Positions 50,928-59,705 of a stretch of DNA of 64,000 nt are shown here, piece by piece. This DNA comes from Amycolatopsis acidicola (GTDB lineage: Bacteria; Actinomycetota; Actinomycetes; Mycobacteriales; Pseudonocardiaceae). Each line of letters opens with the position of its first letter. Positions within the stretch are counted from its first letter, which is position 1. Made by a program: the position numbers and the translations under genes. The notes beneath the pieces were generated by a model. That model was not told the DNA's origin and searched no databases. It saw only the letters and a program-made list of their open reading frames with translations. Location: positions 62,001 to 126,000 of the forward strand of contig NZ_VMNW02000005.1 of NCBI RefSeq assembly GCF_007713735.2, in the 5' to 3' direction.

Positions 50928-51875
50928 GTGAAAAACGACCCCGCGGCACGGTTGCTCGAACTCCTCGCGCTGCTGCAATCGCGCCCTTCGTGGAACGCCA
51001 CCGAGCTGGCCGAGCGGCTCGGCGTCACCACGCGCACGATCCGCAACGACATCGAGCGGCTGCGCGCGCTCGGCTATCCCGTCGAGGCGGCCCGCGGCTC
51101 GACGGGTGGGTATCGGCTCGGCGCGGGCGGCAAGCTTCCGCCGTTGTTGCTGAACGACGAGGAAGCCGTCGCTGTCGCCATCGGCCTGCGCGCCGGGCGC
51201 GGTATCGCGGGGATCGAGGCGGCCAGCGCCCGCGCGCTCGCCAAGCTCGAACAGGTCCTGCCGTCGCGCCTGCGCCCGACAGTCGAGGCTGTGGCCACCA
51301 CCGTGGATCACGCCCCGGAGAACACCGGCACCGACGCGCCGGATCCCGAGGTCGACCCTGGCGTGCTGCGCGCCATCGCCGCCGCGATCCACGACGTGGA
51401 ATGGTTCCGCTTCGAGTACCGGGACGTTTTGCGCCTCGTGGAGCCGTATCGCCTGCTCGCCTGGCAGCGCCGCTGGTACCTGGTCGGCCGCGATCCGTCG
51501 AGCGGCGGGTGGGACGTCTTCCGCGTCGACTGGATCACCCCGCGAATGCGCACGAACCGCCGGTTTTCGCCCGTCGCTTTCCCCGACGGGGACTACACGG
51601 CGTTCACGATGCGGCAGGTGGCGAGCAGCGGGTGGCAGGTGTCCGCGCGCCTGCGGATCGACGCCCCGGCCCGCGAGGTCCTGGCGCGGATCAACCCCAC
51701 GGTCGGGGTGGTCGAAGCGGTCACCGCGACCACTTCGGTGCTGGTCACCGGCGCGGACTCGCTGACGACGATCGCGGCGTACATCGGCATGCTGGGCCTG
51801 GATTTCACCGTCGAATCCCCGGCCGAGCTGAGGACGCTGCTGCGCACGTTCGCGGAGCGCTACGCCCGCGCCTGA
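50928..51875 (+). CDS. HTH_11/WYL-domain transcriptional regulator (YafY-like)
   Basis: 315 aa. N-terminal DeoR-like HTH (about 5-60: ARLLELLALLQSRPSW, LGVTTRTIRNDIERLRALGYPV), the following GSTGGYRLGAGGKLPPLLL, and a WYL domain (about 140-215: EWFRFEYRDVLRLVEPYRLL, RRWYLVGRD) plus WCX C-terminus. WYL proteins sense nucleic acids or small ligands. GTG start. Probably regulates the divergent epoxide hydrolase and itself. Confidence 0.88.
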   Translation: MKNDPAARLLELLALLQSRPSWNATELAERLGVTTRTIRNDIERLRALGYPVEAARGSTGGYRLGAGGKLPPLLLNDEEAVAVAIGLRAGRGIAGIEAASARALAKLEQVLPSRLRPTVEAVATTVDHAPENTGTDAPDPEVDPGVLRAIAAAIHDVEWFRFEYRDVLRLVEPYRLLAWQRRWYLVGRDPSSGGWDVFRVDWITPRMRTNRRFSPVAFPDGDYTAFTMRQVASSGWQVSARLRIDAPAREVLARINPTVGVVEAVTATTSVLVTGADSLTTIAAYIGMLGLDFTVESPAELRTLLRTFAERYARA

Positions 51876-51968
51876 ACGTGTCATCGAAAACTCATCCCGC
51901 GTCCCTAGGCTCCCGCACAGCGGGACGGCGCCGATGGGTCCGTCCACTTCGGACGATGGAGGTCTTCG

Positions 51969-52364
51969 ATGTCAGATCTGCTGCACAAGCTGGTTTCCGC
52001 GTTGCTCACCGGCGCGCTCGTCGCGTTCGTCGGCTGGCTCAGCGTCACCGTTCGCAAGCGGAAGGTCCAACGGGCCGAAGCCGCCGCGCCGGCGCCGGTG
52101 GAGGACCGGTCGCAGGCGTTGCTGCGGCACGCGCAGCAGGCAGACCACGACCGCGACCGGTTGGCGTCCGCCGGGCGGCCCGCCGACGCGGTCGCGCAGG
52201 CCAGGATGGCTGTCGAGCAGTGGAGCAGGCTCGCCGAGCTTCGGCCGGGCCGTTTCCAGGCCGAACGGCAGAACTCGTTGCGGCGCCTGGGAGATCTGCT
52301 GGCGCAGTCGGGACAGGCTGACGAAGCGACGCGGGTTCGCCAAGAAGCCGCACGGGCTGTCTGA
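51969..52364 (+). CDS. Small membrane-anchored helical protein of unknown function
   Basis: 131 aa: N-terminal transmembrane segment (LVSALLTGALVAFVGWLSV), then a basic patch RKRKVQR and a helical region with TPR-like periodicity (HAQQADHDRDRLASAGR, LGDLLAQSGQADEATRV). AUG with TGGAGG-like site upstream. Only 8 bp separate it from the next unknown gene, so the two are probably co-transcribed. Confidence 0.6.
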   Translation: MSDLLHKLVSALLTGALVAFVGWLSVTVRKRKVQRAEAAAPAPVEDRSQALLRHAQQADHDRDRLASAGRPADAVAQARMAVEQWSRLAELRPGRFQAERQNSLRRLGDLLAQSGQADEATRVRQEAARAV

Positions 52365-52372
52365 GCGCTGTC

Positions 52373-52996
52373 ATGGCTGGAGCAACTTGGACGGGTCGGC
52401 ACGGCACGCTGGACGCGGTGGCCGACGACATCGCACGGACGCTCGGACGGGAGCTCGGCCTCGCCGGGACGCCCGCGACGATGACGCTTCCGCCCGAGAG
52501 CGCGGGTGTTCCGGCAGGAAGCCTGCTGCCGCCGCGTGAGCGGTTCAGCGGAATACCCGCGCCCACACACGGTTTCATCTACGCCGACGGGCAACAGCCA
52601 CGCCCGTTCGAGCTGCGGGTTTCGATCATGAGTGGCCGCAACGGTTTCCGCCGGGCGCTCGGGATGGGGACGCTGGTCTACGCCGTGCCGCTCACGACGT
52701 CCGGTTCGGCACGCGTCGCGCTGCGGGGCGCCGTGTTCCAGGGTGACCCGAGGGCCATGGACCGGCTGAACGCGGACAAAGCCTTGCTGGACAAGGTGAA
52801 CGCGCTGGCCCCGGCGGCCGCGGCGCCGAGCGGCATCCACCGGTGGGAAGTGGAGCGGATGGTCGCCCTCGAGCCGATGTCGCAGGGCACCGTGCTGATG
52901 CTGCGCACCCTGCACCGCGTCACGCCGAGCGGCTGGACGCTTCGCTCCGGCGCGGTCCTGGAGCTCGCCGCACACCTCGAGGCAGCCCTGCGATGA
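52373..52996 (+). CDS. Conserved-looking hypothetical protein
   Basis: 207 aa, no recognised domain. Mixed alpha/beta composition, no signal peptide or membrane segment. Contains PTHGFIYADGQQPRPFELRV, GTLVYAVPLTTSGSARVA and GTVLMLRTLHRVTPSGWTLR, which look like structured strands. Codon third positions are strongly GC, supporting a real gene. Linked by 8 bp and an ATGA overlap to small genes on each side. Confidence 0.6.
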   Translation: MAGATWTGRHGTLDAVADDIARTLGRELGLAGTPATMTLPPESAGVPAGSLLPPRERFSGIPAPTHGFIYADGQQPRPFELRVSIMSGRNGFRRALGMGTLVYAVPLTTSGSARVALRGAVFQGDPRAMDRLNADKALLDKVNALAPAAAAPSGIHRWEVERMVALEPMSQGTVLMLRTLHRVTPSGWTLRSGAVLELAAHLEAALR

Positions 52997-53076
52997 AGCA
53001 TCGGGGCGAGTGCTTGCGCCCGGACGGCACGTGCGGCTACAAACGCAAGGGCTGGCAACCGAAAAGCTGGTACTGA
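52993..53076 (+). CDS. 27-residue ORF, possible small protein or peptide
   Basis: Begins at an ATG overlapping the preceding stop (ATGA). The peptide starts MKHRGECLRPDGTCGY and ends RKGWQPKSWY: basic, two cysteines six residues apart, three aromatic/Trp residues at the C-terminus. Third codon positions are G or C in about 22 of 26 codons. Translational coupling is plausible; too short for certainty. Confidence 0.4.
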   Translation: MKHRGECLRPDGTCGYKRKGWQPKSWY

Positions 53077-53167
53077 ACGGAAGAGCGCGAAGCCTGCGGG
53101 CTCCCTGACCACAACCGTGACCACCACCGGGACCTCCTCGAAGCCGCCCCGCGCGGTCTGCCAATGT

Positions 53168-53208
53168 GCGGAACCGGCGGGACGATCAGCTCGTCCCGCC
53201 GGTTCCGC
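53168..53208. terminator. Strong bidirectional hairpin terminator
   Basis: Perfect 18-bp stem: GCGGAACCGGCGGGACGA (53168-53185) and its reverse complement at 53191-53208, 5-nt loop TCAGC. Located between the small-peptide end and the convergent permease stop. Lacks a T-run, as usual for actinobacterial terminators. Confidence 0.75.
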
Positions 53209-53217
53209 CTGAGCCGC

Positions 53218-54003
53218 TCAAGCAGCCCGGTTGAACAGCTTCTTCGACCAGAGGTACCCGCCGAGGGCGATCAGCGCGCACCAGCCGAGTGCGAAGTACG
53301 CGTTGTTACCGATGGGCGTACCCAGCAGCAGCCCCCGCATCGTCTCGATGATCGGCGTGAACGGCTGGTACTCGGCGATCCACCGCAGCCCGGCCGGCAT
53401 CGAGTCGGTGGGCACGAACCCGCTGGACAGGAACGGCAGCAGGATCAGCGGCATGGGCAGGTTGCTCGCCGTCTCCACGCTCTTGCTGACCTGTCCGAGC
53501 GCTACCGAAAGCCACACCAGCGCGAACGTCACGACGATCAGGAACCCCGCCGTGGCAAGCCATTCCCCGAAGGACGCGGTGGGCCGGAAGCCGACGAGCA
53601 GCGCCACCCCGATCACGAGCGTGAGGCTGATCAGCGCCTGGACGACACTGCCGACCACGTGCCCCGTCAGCACCGAGACGCGGGCGATGGCCATGGTGCG
53701 GAAGCGGGCGATGATGCCCTCGGTCAGGTCGGTCGCGACCGAGATCGCGGTGCCCTGCACGACGGCGGTGATCGTCATCAGGATGATCGCCGGCGTCACG
53801 TAGTTCACGTATGCCGCGCGCCCGCCGCCCGGTGTGCCGAGCCCGTCGCCGAGCGTGCCGCCGAAAACGTAGACGAACAGCAGCAGGAACACGATCGGCA
53901 TACCGGCGAGCAGCACGGTCATGGACGGGTATCTCCGCATGTGCTTGAGGTTGCGGCGCAACATCGTCGCGGAGTCGCGCAGCGCCAGGGCCGGGGTGCT
54001 CAT
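53218..54003 (-). CDS. ABC-2 permease, DrrB family (second copy)
   Basis: 261 aa, six predicted segments. DSATMLRRNLKHMRRYPS at the N-terminus, the TEGIIARFRTMAIARVS loop and EYQPFTPIIETMRGLLL near the end match the other DrrB-like protein in this window. ATG overlaps the ATPase stop (4 bp). Exports an unknown hydrophobic compound or lipid. Confidence 0.9.
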   Translation of the reverse strand: MSTPALALRDSATMLRRNLKHMRRYPSMTVLLAGMPIVFLLLFVYVFGGTLGDGLGTPGGGRAAYVNYVTPAIILMTITAVVQGTAISVATDLTEGIIARFRTMAIARVSVLTGHVVGSVVQALISLTLVIGVALLVGFRPTASFGEWLATAGFLIVVTFALVWLSVALGQVSKSVETASNLPMPLILLPFLSSGFVPTDSMPAGLRWIAEYQPFTPIIETMRGLLLGTPIGNNAYFALGWCALIALGGYLWSKKLFNRAA

Positions 54004-54941
54004 CGGGCGGCCACCTTTCCGTTGCCGGTGAGAGTGAGGAAGACGTCGTCGAGGTCGGGTGTGTGCACCGACAGGTCGCCCACCTCGATCGACGCGCGGT
54101 CGAGCCGGTCGATCAGCTCCTTGAGCGAGCTGACGCTGCCGTCGCCGGGCACGCGCAGGACGAGCGTTTCGGGCTCCGGGATGGCCGGGCCGAGCGCGCG
54201 CTGTGCGGCCGCGAAACTGTGCGAGTCCGGGAATTCCAGCCGGACGTGCCCGCCGGGGATGCGCCGTTTGAGCTCGGACGCCGTGCCCTCGGCGATGATC
54301 CGCCCGTGGTCGAGTACCGCGATGGAGTCCGCCAGCACGTCGGCTTCGTCCAGGTACTGCGTGGTGAGGAGAATGCCGACGCCCCCGGCGACCAGTTCCC
54401 GCACGACCTGCCACATGTCGCGGCGGCTGCGCGGATCGAGTCCGGTGGTCGGTTCGTCGAGGAAGATCACCCGCGGGTCGCCGATGAGGGTCATCGCGAG
54501 GTCGAGCCTGCGCCGCATACCGCCCGAGTAGGTCGAAGCCGGTTTCGCGGCCGCCTCGGTGAGGTCGAATCGTTCGAGCAGATCGGTGATGCGGCGACGG
54601 CTCTCGGCGCGGCCGAGGTGGTGCAGATCGGCCATCAGCTTCAGGTTCTCCGCACCGGTGAGGAGGTTGTCCACCGCGGAGAACTGGCCGGTGACGCCGA
54701 TCGCGGCGCGCACCCCGTCGGGATCCTCGGCCAGCTCGTGCCCCGCTATTCGTGCCGTGCCCGAATCGGGTCTGAGCAGTGTGGACAGGATGTTCACCGT
54801 GGTCGTCTTGCCGGCGCCGTTCGGGCCGAGCAGCGCGAAGATCGAGCCCGTCGGCACCTTCAGGTCGACGCCGTCGAGCACCACCTTCTCCCCGAAGGAT
54901 TTCTTCAGCCCGGTCGCCTCGATCGCGGTCGTGGTCGTCAT
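54000..54941 (-). CDS. ABC exporter ATPase, DrrA family (second copy)
   Basis: 313 aa. Walker A GPNGAGKTTTV, signature YSGGMRRRLDLA, Walker B VIFLDEPTTGLDP, H-loop LTTQYLDEADVL and C-terminal DLDDVFLTLTG. ATG preceded by AAAGGA. Follows a DUF4097 gene by 29 bp. Unlike the other pair in this window, no SARP heptamers were found upstream; control is probably by the ribbon-helix-helix protein heading this operon. Confidence 0.92.
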   Translation of the reverse strand: MTTTTAIEATGLKKSFGEKVVLDGVDLKVPTGSIFALLGPNGAGKTTTVNILSTLLRPDSGTARIAGHELAEDPDGVRAAIGVTGQFSAVDNLLTGAENLKLMADLHHLGRAESRRRITDLLERFDLTEAAAKPASTYSGGMRRRLDLAMTLIGDPRVIFLDEPTTGLDPRSRRDMWQVVRELVAGGVGILLTTQYLDEADVLADSIAVLDHGRIIAEGTASELKRRIPGGHVRLEFPDSHSFAAAQRALGPAIPEPETLVLRVPGDGSVSSLKELIDRLDRASIEVGDLSVHTPDLDDVFLTLTGNGKVAAR

Positions 54942-54970
54942 CGTCGTTTTTCCTTTCGTGGCAGTGAGAA

Positions 54971-55765
54971 TCAGGCGCGCCGGATGGTGATGTCGCCGAA
55001 CCCGCTGTCCGCGCGGACCTCGACGGTGTCCTCGGTCGGCCCGGGTTCCGCGGCGGGCTCCTCCAGTTCGTTGCGCAGCCTGCCGTAGCCGGTGTGCACG
55101 TCGAGCCAAGCGGCGACGCCCTTGCTGATCCCGGCTTCGATGTCGCCGTGCGCGGTCTTGAGCGACACCGAACCGCGGTGCACCGCGCCGACCGTGATGG
55201 TCCCGTTGGAGGTCTTGGCCTCCAGATCGCCGGCCGCGTCACCGATGTGGATCTCGCCGTTGGAGTTCTTCGCGACCAGCGCGCCTTCGGCCTCGCCGAT
55301 CTGCACCCGGCCCGTGCCGGTGCTGATGTCGGCGGTGCCCGCGATCCGGTTCACTTTCACGTGCCCGGCGCCGGTGTCCACGTGAAGCTGGCCGGTGGCG
55401 TCGAACTGGACGTGCCCGGCGCCGGTCTTGTACGAGCATTCGCCGAGCTCACCCGTGGCCTGCAGATCGCCGAGCTGGGTCTTGACGCTCAGCCGCGAAC
55501 CGGCGGGCAGTTCGAGGTTCACGTCGACCGAGCGGGACTTCTTGGACATGTCGAACGCGCGGATCTTGGGGCCGGTGATCAGGAGCGTGCCGTCGTTGTA
55601 CTCGGTGCGGACCTGCTTCGCCGCCTTGACGTCGGATTCGTCGCCCTCCTGTGTCGGGCGCACTTCGACGACGGTGTCGGTGCGGTCGGTCGCGGTCACG
55701 TGCAGGTAGCCGACCCCGAGTTCGACCGTGACGGCGATCGGCGCGGGGGTTTCGAAAGTGGGCAT
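54971..55765 (-). CDS. DUF4097-family beta-solenoid (toastrack-like) protein
   Basis: 264 aa of repeated short beta-strands with the pattern G-x-hydrophobic-x-hydrophobic: LGDLQATGELGECSYKTGAG, TGAGHVKVNRIAG, TGTGRVQIGEAEG, NSNGEIHIGDAAG, TSNGTITVGAVH, TAHGDIEAGISKG. No signal peptide, so it is probably cytosolic or escorts a membrane partner. Such proteins often sit beside DrrAB-type transporters or PspC-type envelope regulators. Role here unknown. Confidence 0.8.
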   Translation of the reverse strand: MPTFETPAPIAVTVELGVGYLHVTATDRTDTVVEVRPTQEGDESDVKAAKQVRTEYNDGTLLITGPKIRAFDMSKKSRSVDVNLELPAGSRLSVKTQLGDLQATGELGECSYKTGAGHVQFDATGQLHVDTGAGHVKVNRIAGTADISTGTGRVQIGEAEGALVAKNSNGEIHIGDAAGDLEAKTSNGTITVGAVHRGSVSLKTAHGDIEAGISKGVAAWLDVHTGYGRLRNELEEPAAEPGPTEDTVEVRADSGFGDITIRRA

Positions 55766-55816
55766 GGTGGTCCCCTTGTGGTGTCGTGGTTGGGAGTTCT
55801 TGCTGGTGGCGGCTGG

Positions 55817-56335
55817 TCAGCGAACCCAGCCGGTGTAGCGCTGCTGCCCGGTTTTCCCGTGGGCGCGGGCGGGCTGTTCCCGGTCCTGCTGCTGGAGCGC
55901 GGCCGAGGCGACGCGGACGAGCCAGGCGTTGACCGAGCGGCCTTCCTTGCCAGCGGCCTCCTCGATTGCCGCCTTGAGTGGCTCGGGAAGACGGAAGTTG
56001 ATCCGCGCCGTGGCGGCGTCTTCGTTGCCCGGCAAGGCTTCCACGGCCGGCGGGGTGTCACGGGACGGTGCCACGTCCGCCGCCCGCTTCGGCTGGGGGA
56101 GCCGGACGACGAAATCCGGGTCACGTCCACGCAGGCGGAGCTCGACGGAGCCGGGCGCGAGCTCGCGGGTGATTTCCTCGGCGGCGGACGACAGCGTCTC
56201 CAGCAGCGTGAGCCGGATGGCCGACTCCAGCGAACCGGCCAGGCGCTCGATCAGTTCCTGTGCCTCCGCGTCCCCGGTTCCGGCGAGGGTGGCGAACTCA
56301 CGGCCGAGGCCGTCGACGAACGGTGTCAAGTGCAT
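55817..56335 (-). CDS. Ribbon-helix-helix DNA-binding protein
   Basis: 172 aa. The C-terminal part (about 110-148: ARINFRLPEPLKAAIEEA, then SVNAWLVRVASAAL) is a ribbon-helix-helix fold of the Arc/HicB type. The N-terminal about 80 residues (LIERLAGSLESAIRLTLLETL) are helical and may oligomerise or sense a ligand. First gene of the operon with DUF4097 and DrrAB. Several near-identical repeats precede it, consistent with autoregulation. Confidence 0.78.
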   Translation of the reverse strand: MHLTPFVDGLGREFATLAGTGDAEAQELIERLAGSLESAIRLTLLETLSSAAEEITRELAPGSVELRLRGRDPDFVVRLPQPKRAADVAPSRDTPPAVEALPGNEDAATARINFRLPEPLKAAIEEAAGKEGRSVNAWLVRVASAALQQQDREQPARAHGKTGQQRYTGWVR

Positions 56336-56338
56336 GAC

Positions 56339-56384
56339 GCCATAGTGGTGCCATCATGGCGCCATGTCAAGCCATAGTGGCGCC
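56339..56384. promoter_or_regulatory. Operator-like 14-bp repeats upstream of the ribbon-helix-helix gene
   Basis: Three near-identical 14-mers: GCCATAGTGGTGCC (56339), GCCATCATGGCGCC (56350) and GCCATAGTGGCGCC (56371), starting 3 bp before the ATG, with a partial GATGGCGT beyond. Spacing 11 and 21 bp puts them on the same helix face, suiting cooperative binding by RHH dimers. Confidence 0.65.
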
Positions 56385-56562
56385 GAGATGGCGTAATGCC
56401 AGGTGAAGGGCTTGATTTCGGGTCCTGGGTGCCTGCGGTGGAATCTGGGATAACGGGCCATGGGCTGCTGCGTTTGTCGTAAACTCTGAGTATGTCGGCG
56501 GTCACGGCCCGGTTCGCCCGGTGTGCGGAAACAGCCGGAATTGCCTGCCCCGGGGCGGTCCG

Positions 56563-59454
56563 GTGACGGCAGGCGGCGAGTCACCGCCGAGGCTGGAGCT
56601 CGCGGTACTCGGTCCTGTCCGGGCCTGGTACGACGGGCAGCCGCTGAGCCTGGGGCCGGTCCTGCGTCAGGCGGTGCTGGTCGCGTTGGTATTGCGCCCC
56701 GACGTCACGGTGAGCCAGCGCGATCTGGTCGACAGGGTGTGGGGCGCGTTCCCGCCGGACAGTGACGGCGTGCCGGGGTACGTCTATCAGCTGCGGAAGT
56801 CGCTCGTAGCCGCCGGCGTGCCCGCGAAGTCGGTGCTGCGCACGGATCCCGGCGGCTACCGGTTCGTCAGCGCCGGGGTGGCGGTGGACGCGGTACGGCT
56901 GGACGAGCTCGCCGCCGAAGCCCGCCGCTCGGCCGAGGCCGGGGAATCGGCCGCGGCGATCGACGCGTACGGCAGAGCGCTCGCGTTGTTCGAAGGCGTG
57001 CCGCTGGCCGGGCTGCCCGGCCCCTTCGCGGAGGGGGAGCGGCGCCGGCTCGTCGAGCGCAGGATCGGTCTGGCACAAGGCAAAGCCGACGCGCTGATCC
57101 GGCTGGGCCAGTACGACGGGGCGATCGAAGAACTTTCCGCGCTGATAGCGGAGTACCCGGTCAGCGAACCCTTGACGGGCCTGCTGATGCGCGCGCTCTA
57201 CGGCGCCGGACGGCAGGCCGACGCGCTCGACACGTGGCGCGAGTTCCGGGAAAGGCTGATCGAGGAGCTGGGCCTCGAGCCCGGCGAGGAGCTGCGCCGC
57301 GTGCACGAAGCCGTGCTGCGCGGGGCGGACAGCGAACTCGGCGTCGCTTCGCGCCCGGAGCCTGCCCGCCGAATCCGGGACGAGCTTCCCAACGACGTAG
57401 GAGACTTGGCGGGTCGGGAGAACGAGCTGGCGTTGCTCACCGTGGGCGCGGCGGGCAACGGGGTTTCGGTGTCGGCGGTGGACGGGGTCGCCGGGGCGGG
57501 CAAGACGGCGCTCGTCGTGCGTGCGGCTCAAGCCATGCGCGAGGAATGTCCCGACGGCAGCCTGTTTCTGGAGCTGCACGGGCACAGCGAAGGCCGTGGC
57601 GCGTTGGCGCCGGAGCGCGCGTTGCGCCGGTTGCTGCGTTCGGTCGGCGTCGACGACCGGAACATCCCGGACGACCTTGACGAACTGTCCGCGAACTGGC
57701 GCGCGGCCACGTCGTCGACGCGGCTGGTGCTGGTGTTCGACAACGCGGCCGGCGCCGAGCAGGTTCGCCCGCTGCTGCCCGGCGGCACGGGTAACAGGGT
57801 CTTGGTCACGAGCCGTCGCAGGCTGACCGGACTCGACGTCGAACGCCGGATCTCCTTGGGCCCCTTGGCATCCGAAGCCGCGGCCGGGCTGCTGAGCAGG
57901 CTGGTCGGCCCCGCGCGCGCGGGGAACGAACGCGAGGCGGTCCGCGAGCTGGCCCGGCTGTGCGGACGGTTGCCGCTCGCCCTGCGCATCGCGGGCGCCC
58001 GGCTGCAGAACCGTCCGATGTGGACGTTCGGGGACCTGGTCGCCCGGCTCGCCGACGACGCGGGCAGGCTCGGCGAACTGACCGCCGAGGCCCGCAGCGT
58101 CGAGGCGGCGTTCCGGCTGTCCTACGAGCAGTTGACGACGGAAGAGCAACAGGCCTTCCGCGCGCTGGGGCTCGCGCCCGCGGCGGAGCTGGACAAACTG
58201 GTGCTCGGCGCGATGCTCGGCTGGCCGCCGCACGTCGCCGAAAGCGTGCTGGAAAGTCTGGTCGACGCGAACCTGTTGCTGGCGCCCGCGGCGGGACGCT
58301 ACCGGATGCACGACCTGGTCGCGGTGTACTCGCGGCGGCTTGCGGCGCAGGAGCCGGACGAGGTGGTGAGCGCGCTGCGTGCCGGCGCGCTGCAGCTGTA
58401 CCTCGACGCGGCCAGGGCGGCCAGCGAGTGGGGTGGTTCCGCCTTCGTCAGCGGGCCGCAGTCCGGCAAGACCTCGTTCGAAGGGCTCGCGGACGCCTCG
58501 GCGTGGCTCGACAACGCCGGTGACCTCGCCGAAGTGGTCGCGCACGCCGGCGCGATCGGCCGCGCGGACTACGCCTGCCGGCTGGCCGAGAGTCTTGTCG
58601 ACTACATGTTCCGGCGCGGCCGGTATCACGAATGCCTGACCCTGCTGGAAGACGCACTGTCCCAAGTGGACAACGTGCCGGACGGGCGGCTGGCCACGTC
58701 GTTGCGATTCGGCCTCGGCTGGACGCACCTCAGCCGGGGCGACTACGAGCAGGCGCGGACGTGGGTCACCGACGGGCTGCGCATCGTCGAACAGCTCGGG
58801 GACAAGCGGGAGCTGGCGAAGGGCCTGGTCGCGCTCGGCACGGTGACGATGGCCGTCGGCCCGCACGACGAGGCGCTCGACGTGCTGCCGAGGGCCCTGG
58901 CGGCGGCGATGGAGGTGGAGGACGACTGGCTCGCCGAACGCGCGATCTCCGCCCTCGGCTACATCCACCACGTGCAGGGCCAACACGAGAAGTCGCTGGA
59001 GTTCTTCGCTCAGTCGCGTGTGCTCGCGGAGAAGATCGGCAACCCGGCCATGCTCGGCCGGGCACAGTGCTACATCGGCAGCGTGCAGGCCCGCATGGGG
59101 CGGTTTCCCGAGGCGGCCCAAGCGCTGCGCGAGTCCGTCGCGCTCGGCGAGCAGGTGGACGATCTGCTGCTGCTCGTCGGTTCGCTGACCAGGCTCGGCA
59201 CGGTGGAACAGGAACTGGGCAACCTGGAACTGGCGCTCGAACTCCAGCAGCGCGCGCTCGCGAAGCTCACCGAGCAGACGGCCGGGATGATGGAGGCGGA
59301 GGTGCGCAACCGGCTCGGTTCCTGCCTGGTGGCGCGCGGCGAAATCGCCGCCGCCCGGGAGCAGTTCGAGCGTGTGCTCACGCTGCCGTCCGACAGGTCG
59401 ATGCGGGACGAGCGGGCAGCCGCCGAGGCGGGCCTGACTTCCTGCGAAGCCTGA
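56563..59454 (+). CDS. Second AfsR/SARP-type regulator (BTAD-STAND-TPR)
   Basis: 963 aa. OmpR-type HTH (about 10-105: LELAVLGPVRAWYDG, RDLVDRVWGAFPPD), BTAD (about 106-255), STAND NTPase with P-loop GVAGAGKT (308-315), LVLVFDNAAGAEQVRPLLPG and VLVTSRRRLTGLD, winged helix, then TPR repeats (GWTHLSRGDYEQA, GYIHHVQGQHEKSLEFF, CYIGSVQARMGRFPEAA). A GTG 14 codons upstream (56521) is a possible alternative start. Neighbouring genes show no 11-bp heptamer repeats, so its targets are probably elsewhere. Confidence 0.85.
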   Translation: MTAGGESPPRLELAVLGPVRAWYDGQPLSLGPVLRQAVLVALVLRPDVTVSQRDLVDRVWGAFPPDSDGVPGYVYQLRKSLVAAGVPAKSVLRTDPGGYRFVSAGVAVDAVRLDELAAEARRSAEAGESAAAIDAYGRALALFEGVPLAGLPGPFAEGERRRLVERRIGLAQGKADALIRLGQYDGAIEELSALIAEYPVSEPLTGLLMRALYGAGRQADALDTWREFRERLIEELGLEPGEELRRVHEAVLRGADSELGVASRPEPARRIRDELPNDVGDLAGRENELALLTVGAAGNGVSVSAVDGVAGAGKTALVVRAAQAMREECPDGSLFLELHGHSEGRGALAPERALRRLLRSVGVDDRNIPDDLDELSANWRAATSSTRLVLVFDNAAGAEQVRPLLPGGTGNRVLVTSRRRLTGLDVERRISLGPLASEAAAGLLSRLVGPARAGNEREAVRELARLCGRLPLALRIAGARLQNRPMWTFGDLVARLADDAGRLGELTAEARSVEAAFRLSYEQLTTEEQQAFRALGLAPAAELDKLVLGAMLGWPPHVAESVLESLVDANLLLAPAAGRYRMHDLVAVYSRRLAAQEPDEVVSALRAGALQLYLDAARAASEWGGSAFVSGPQSGKTSFEGLADASAWLDNAGDLAEVVAHAGAIGRADYACRLAESLVDYMFRRGRYHECLTLLEDALSQVDNVPDGRLATSLRFGLGWTHLSRGDYEQARTWVTDGLRIVEQLGDKRELAKGLVALGTVTMAVGPHDEALDVLPRALAAAMEVEDDWLAERAISALGYIHHVQGQHEKSLEFFAQSRVLAEKIGNPAMLGRAQCYIGSVQARMGRFPEAAQALRESVALGEQVDDLLLLVGSLTRLGTVEQELGNLELALELQQRALAKLTEQTAGMMEAEVRNRLGSCLVARGEIAAAREQFERVLTLPSDRSMRDERAAAEAGLTSCEA

Positions 59455-59641
59455 CCCGTGCGGCGATTCGATCAGGATTTCATCGGCCCGCGTTAGCGTG
59501 ACGGCGGTGCCGAGGCCGCTGCCCGGCTGGGTGCGGCCGCGCAGGGGGCGGGTGCGCTTCGTGCCGGGCACCGGCTTCGCCCGCACCGCGTCGTTGCGGT
59601 GCGGGCACTGCGGTGTTCCCGATGCCACTGGTTCGCTGCCC

Positions 59642-59670
59642 CCGTCAGGTCGTTGGGTAAACCCTGACGG
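59642..59670. terminator. Terminator-like hairpin between AfsR-like and LLM genes
   Basis: CCGTCAGG (59642-59649) and CCTGACGG (59663-59670) pair perfectly around a 13-nt loop with further GGT/ACC pairing. It lies in the 251-bp convergent gap; a 60-codon frame across the gap has no support and was not called. Confidence 0.5.
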
Positions 59671-59705
59671 ATGGCGATGAAATCCGGATGAAACCGGGAT
59701 GGGGG

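Noticed and set aside
59498..59680. 60-codon ORF with a CxxC motif after the second AfsR-like gene
   Set aside because: Biased Arg/Pro/Gly composition, no ribosome site, overlaps a terminator-like hairpin; no support for translation.
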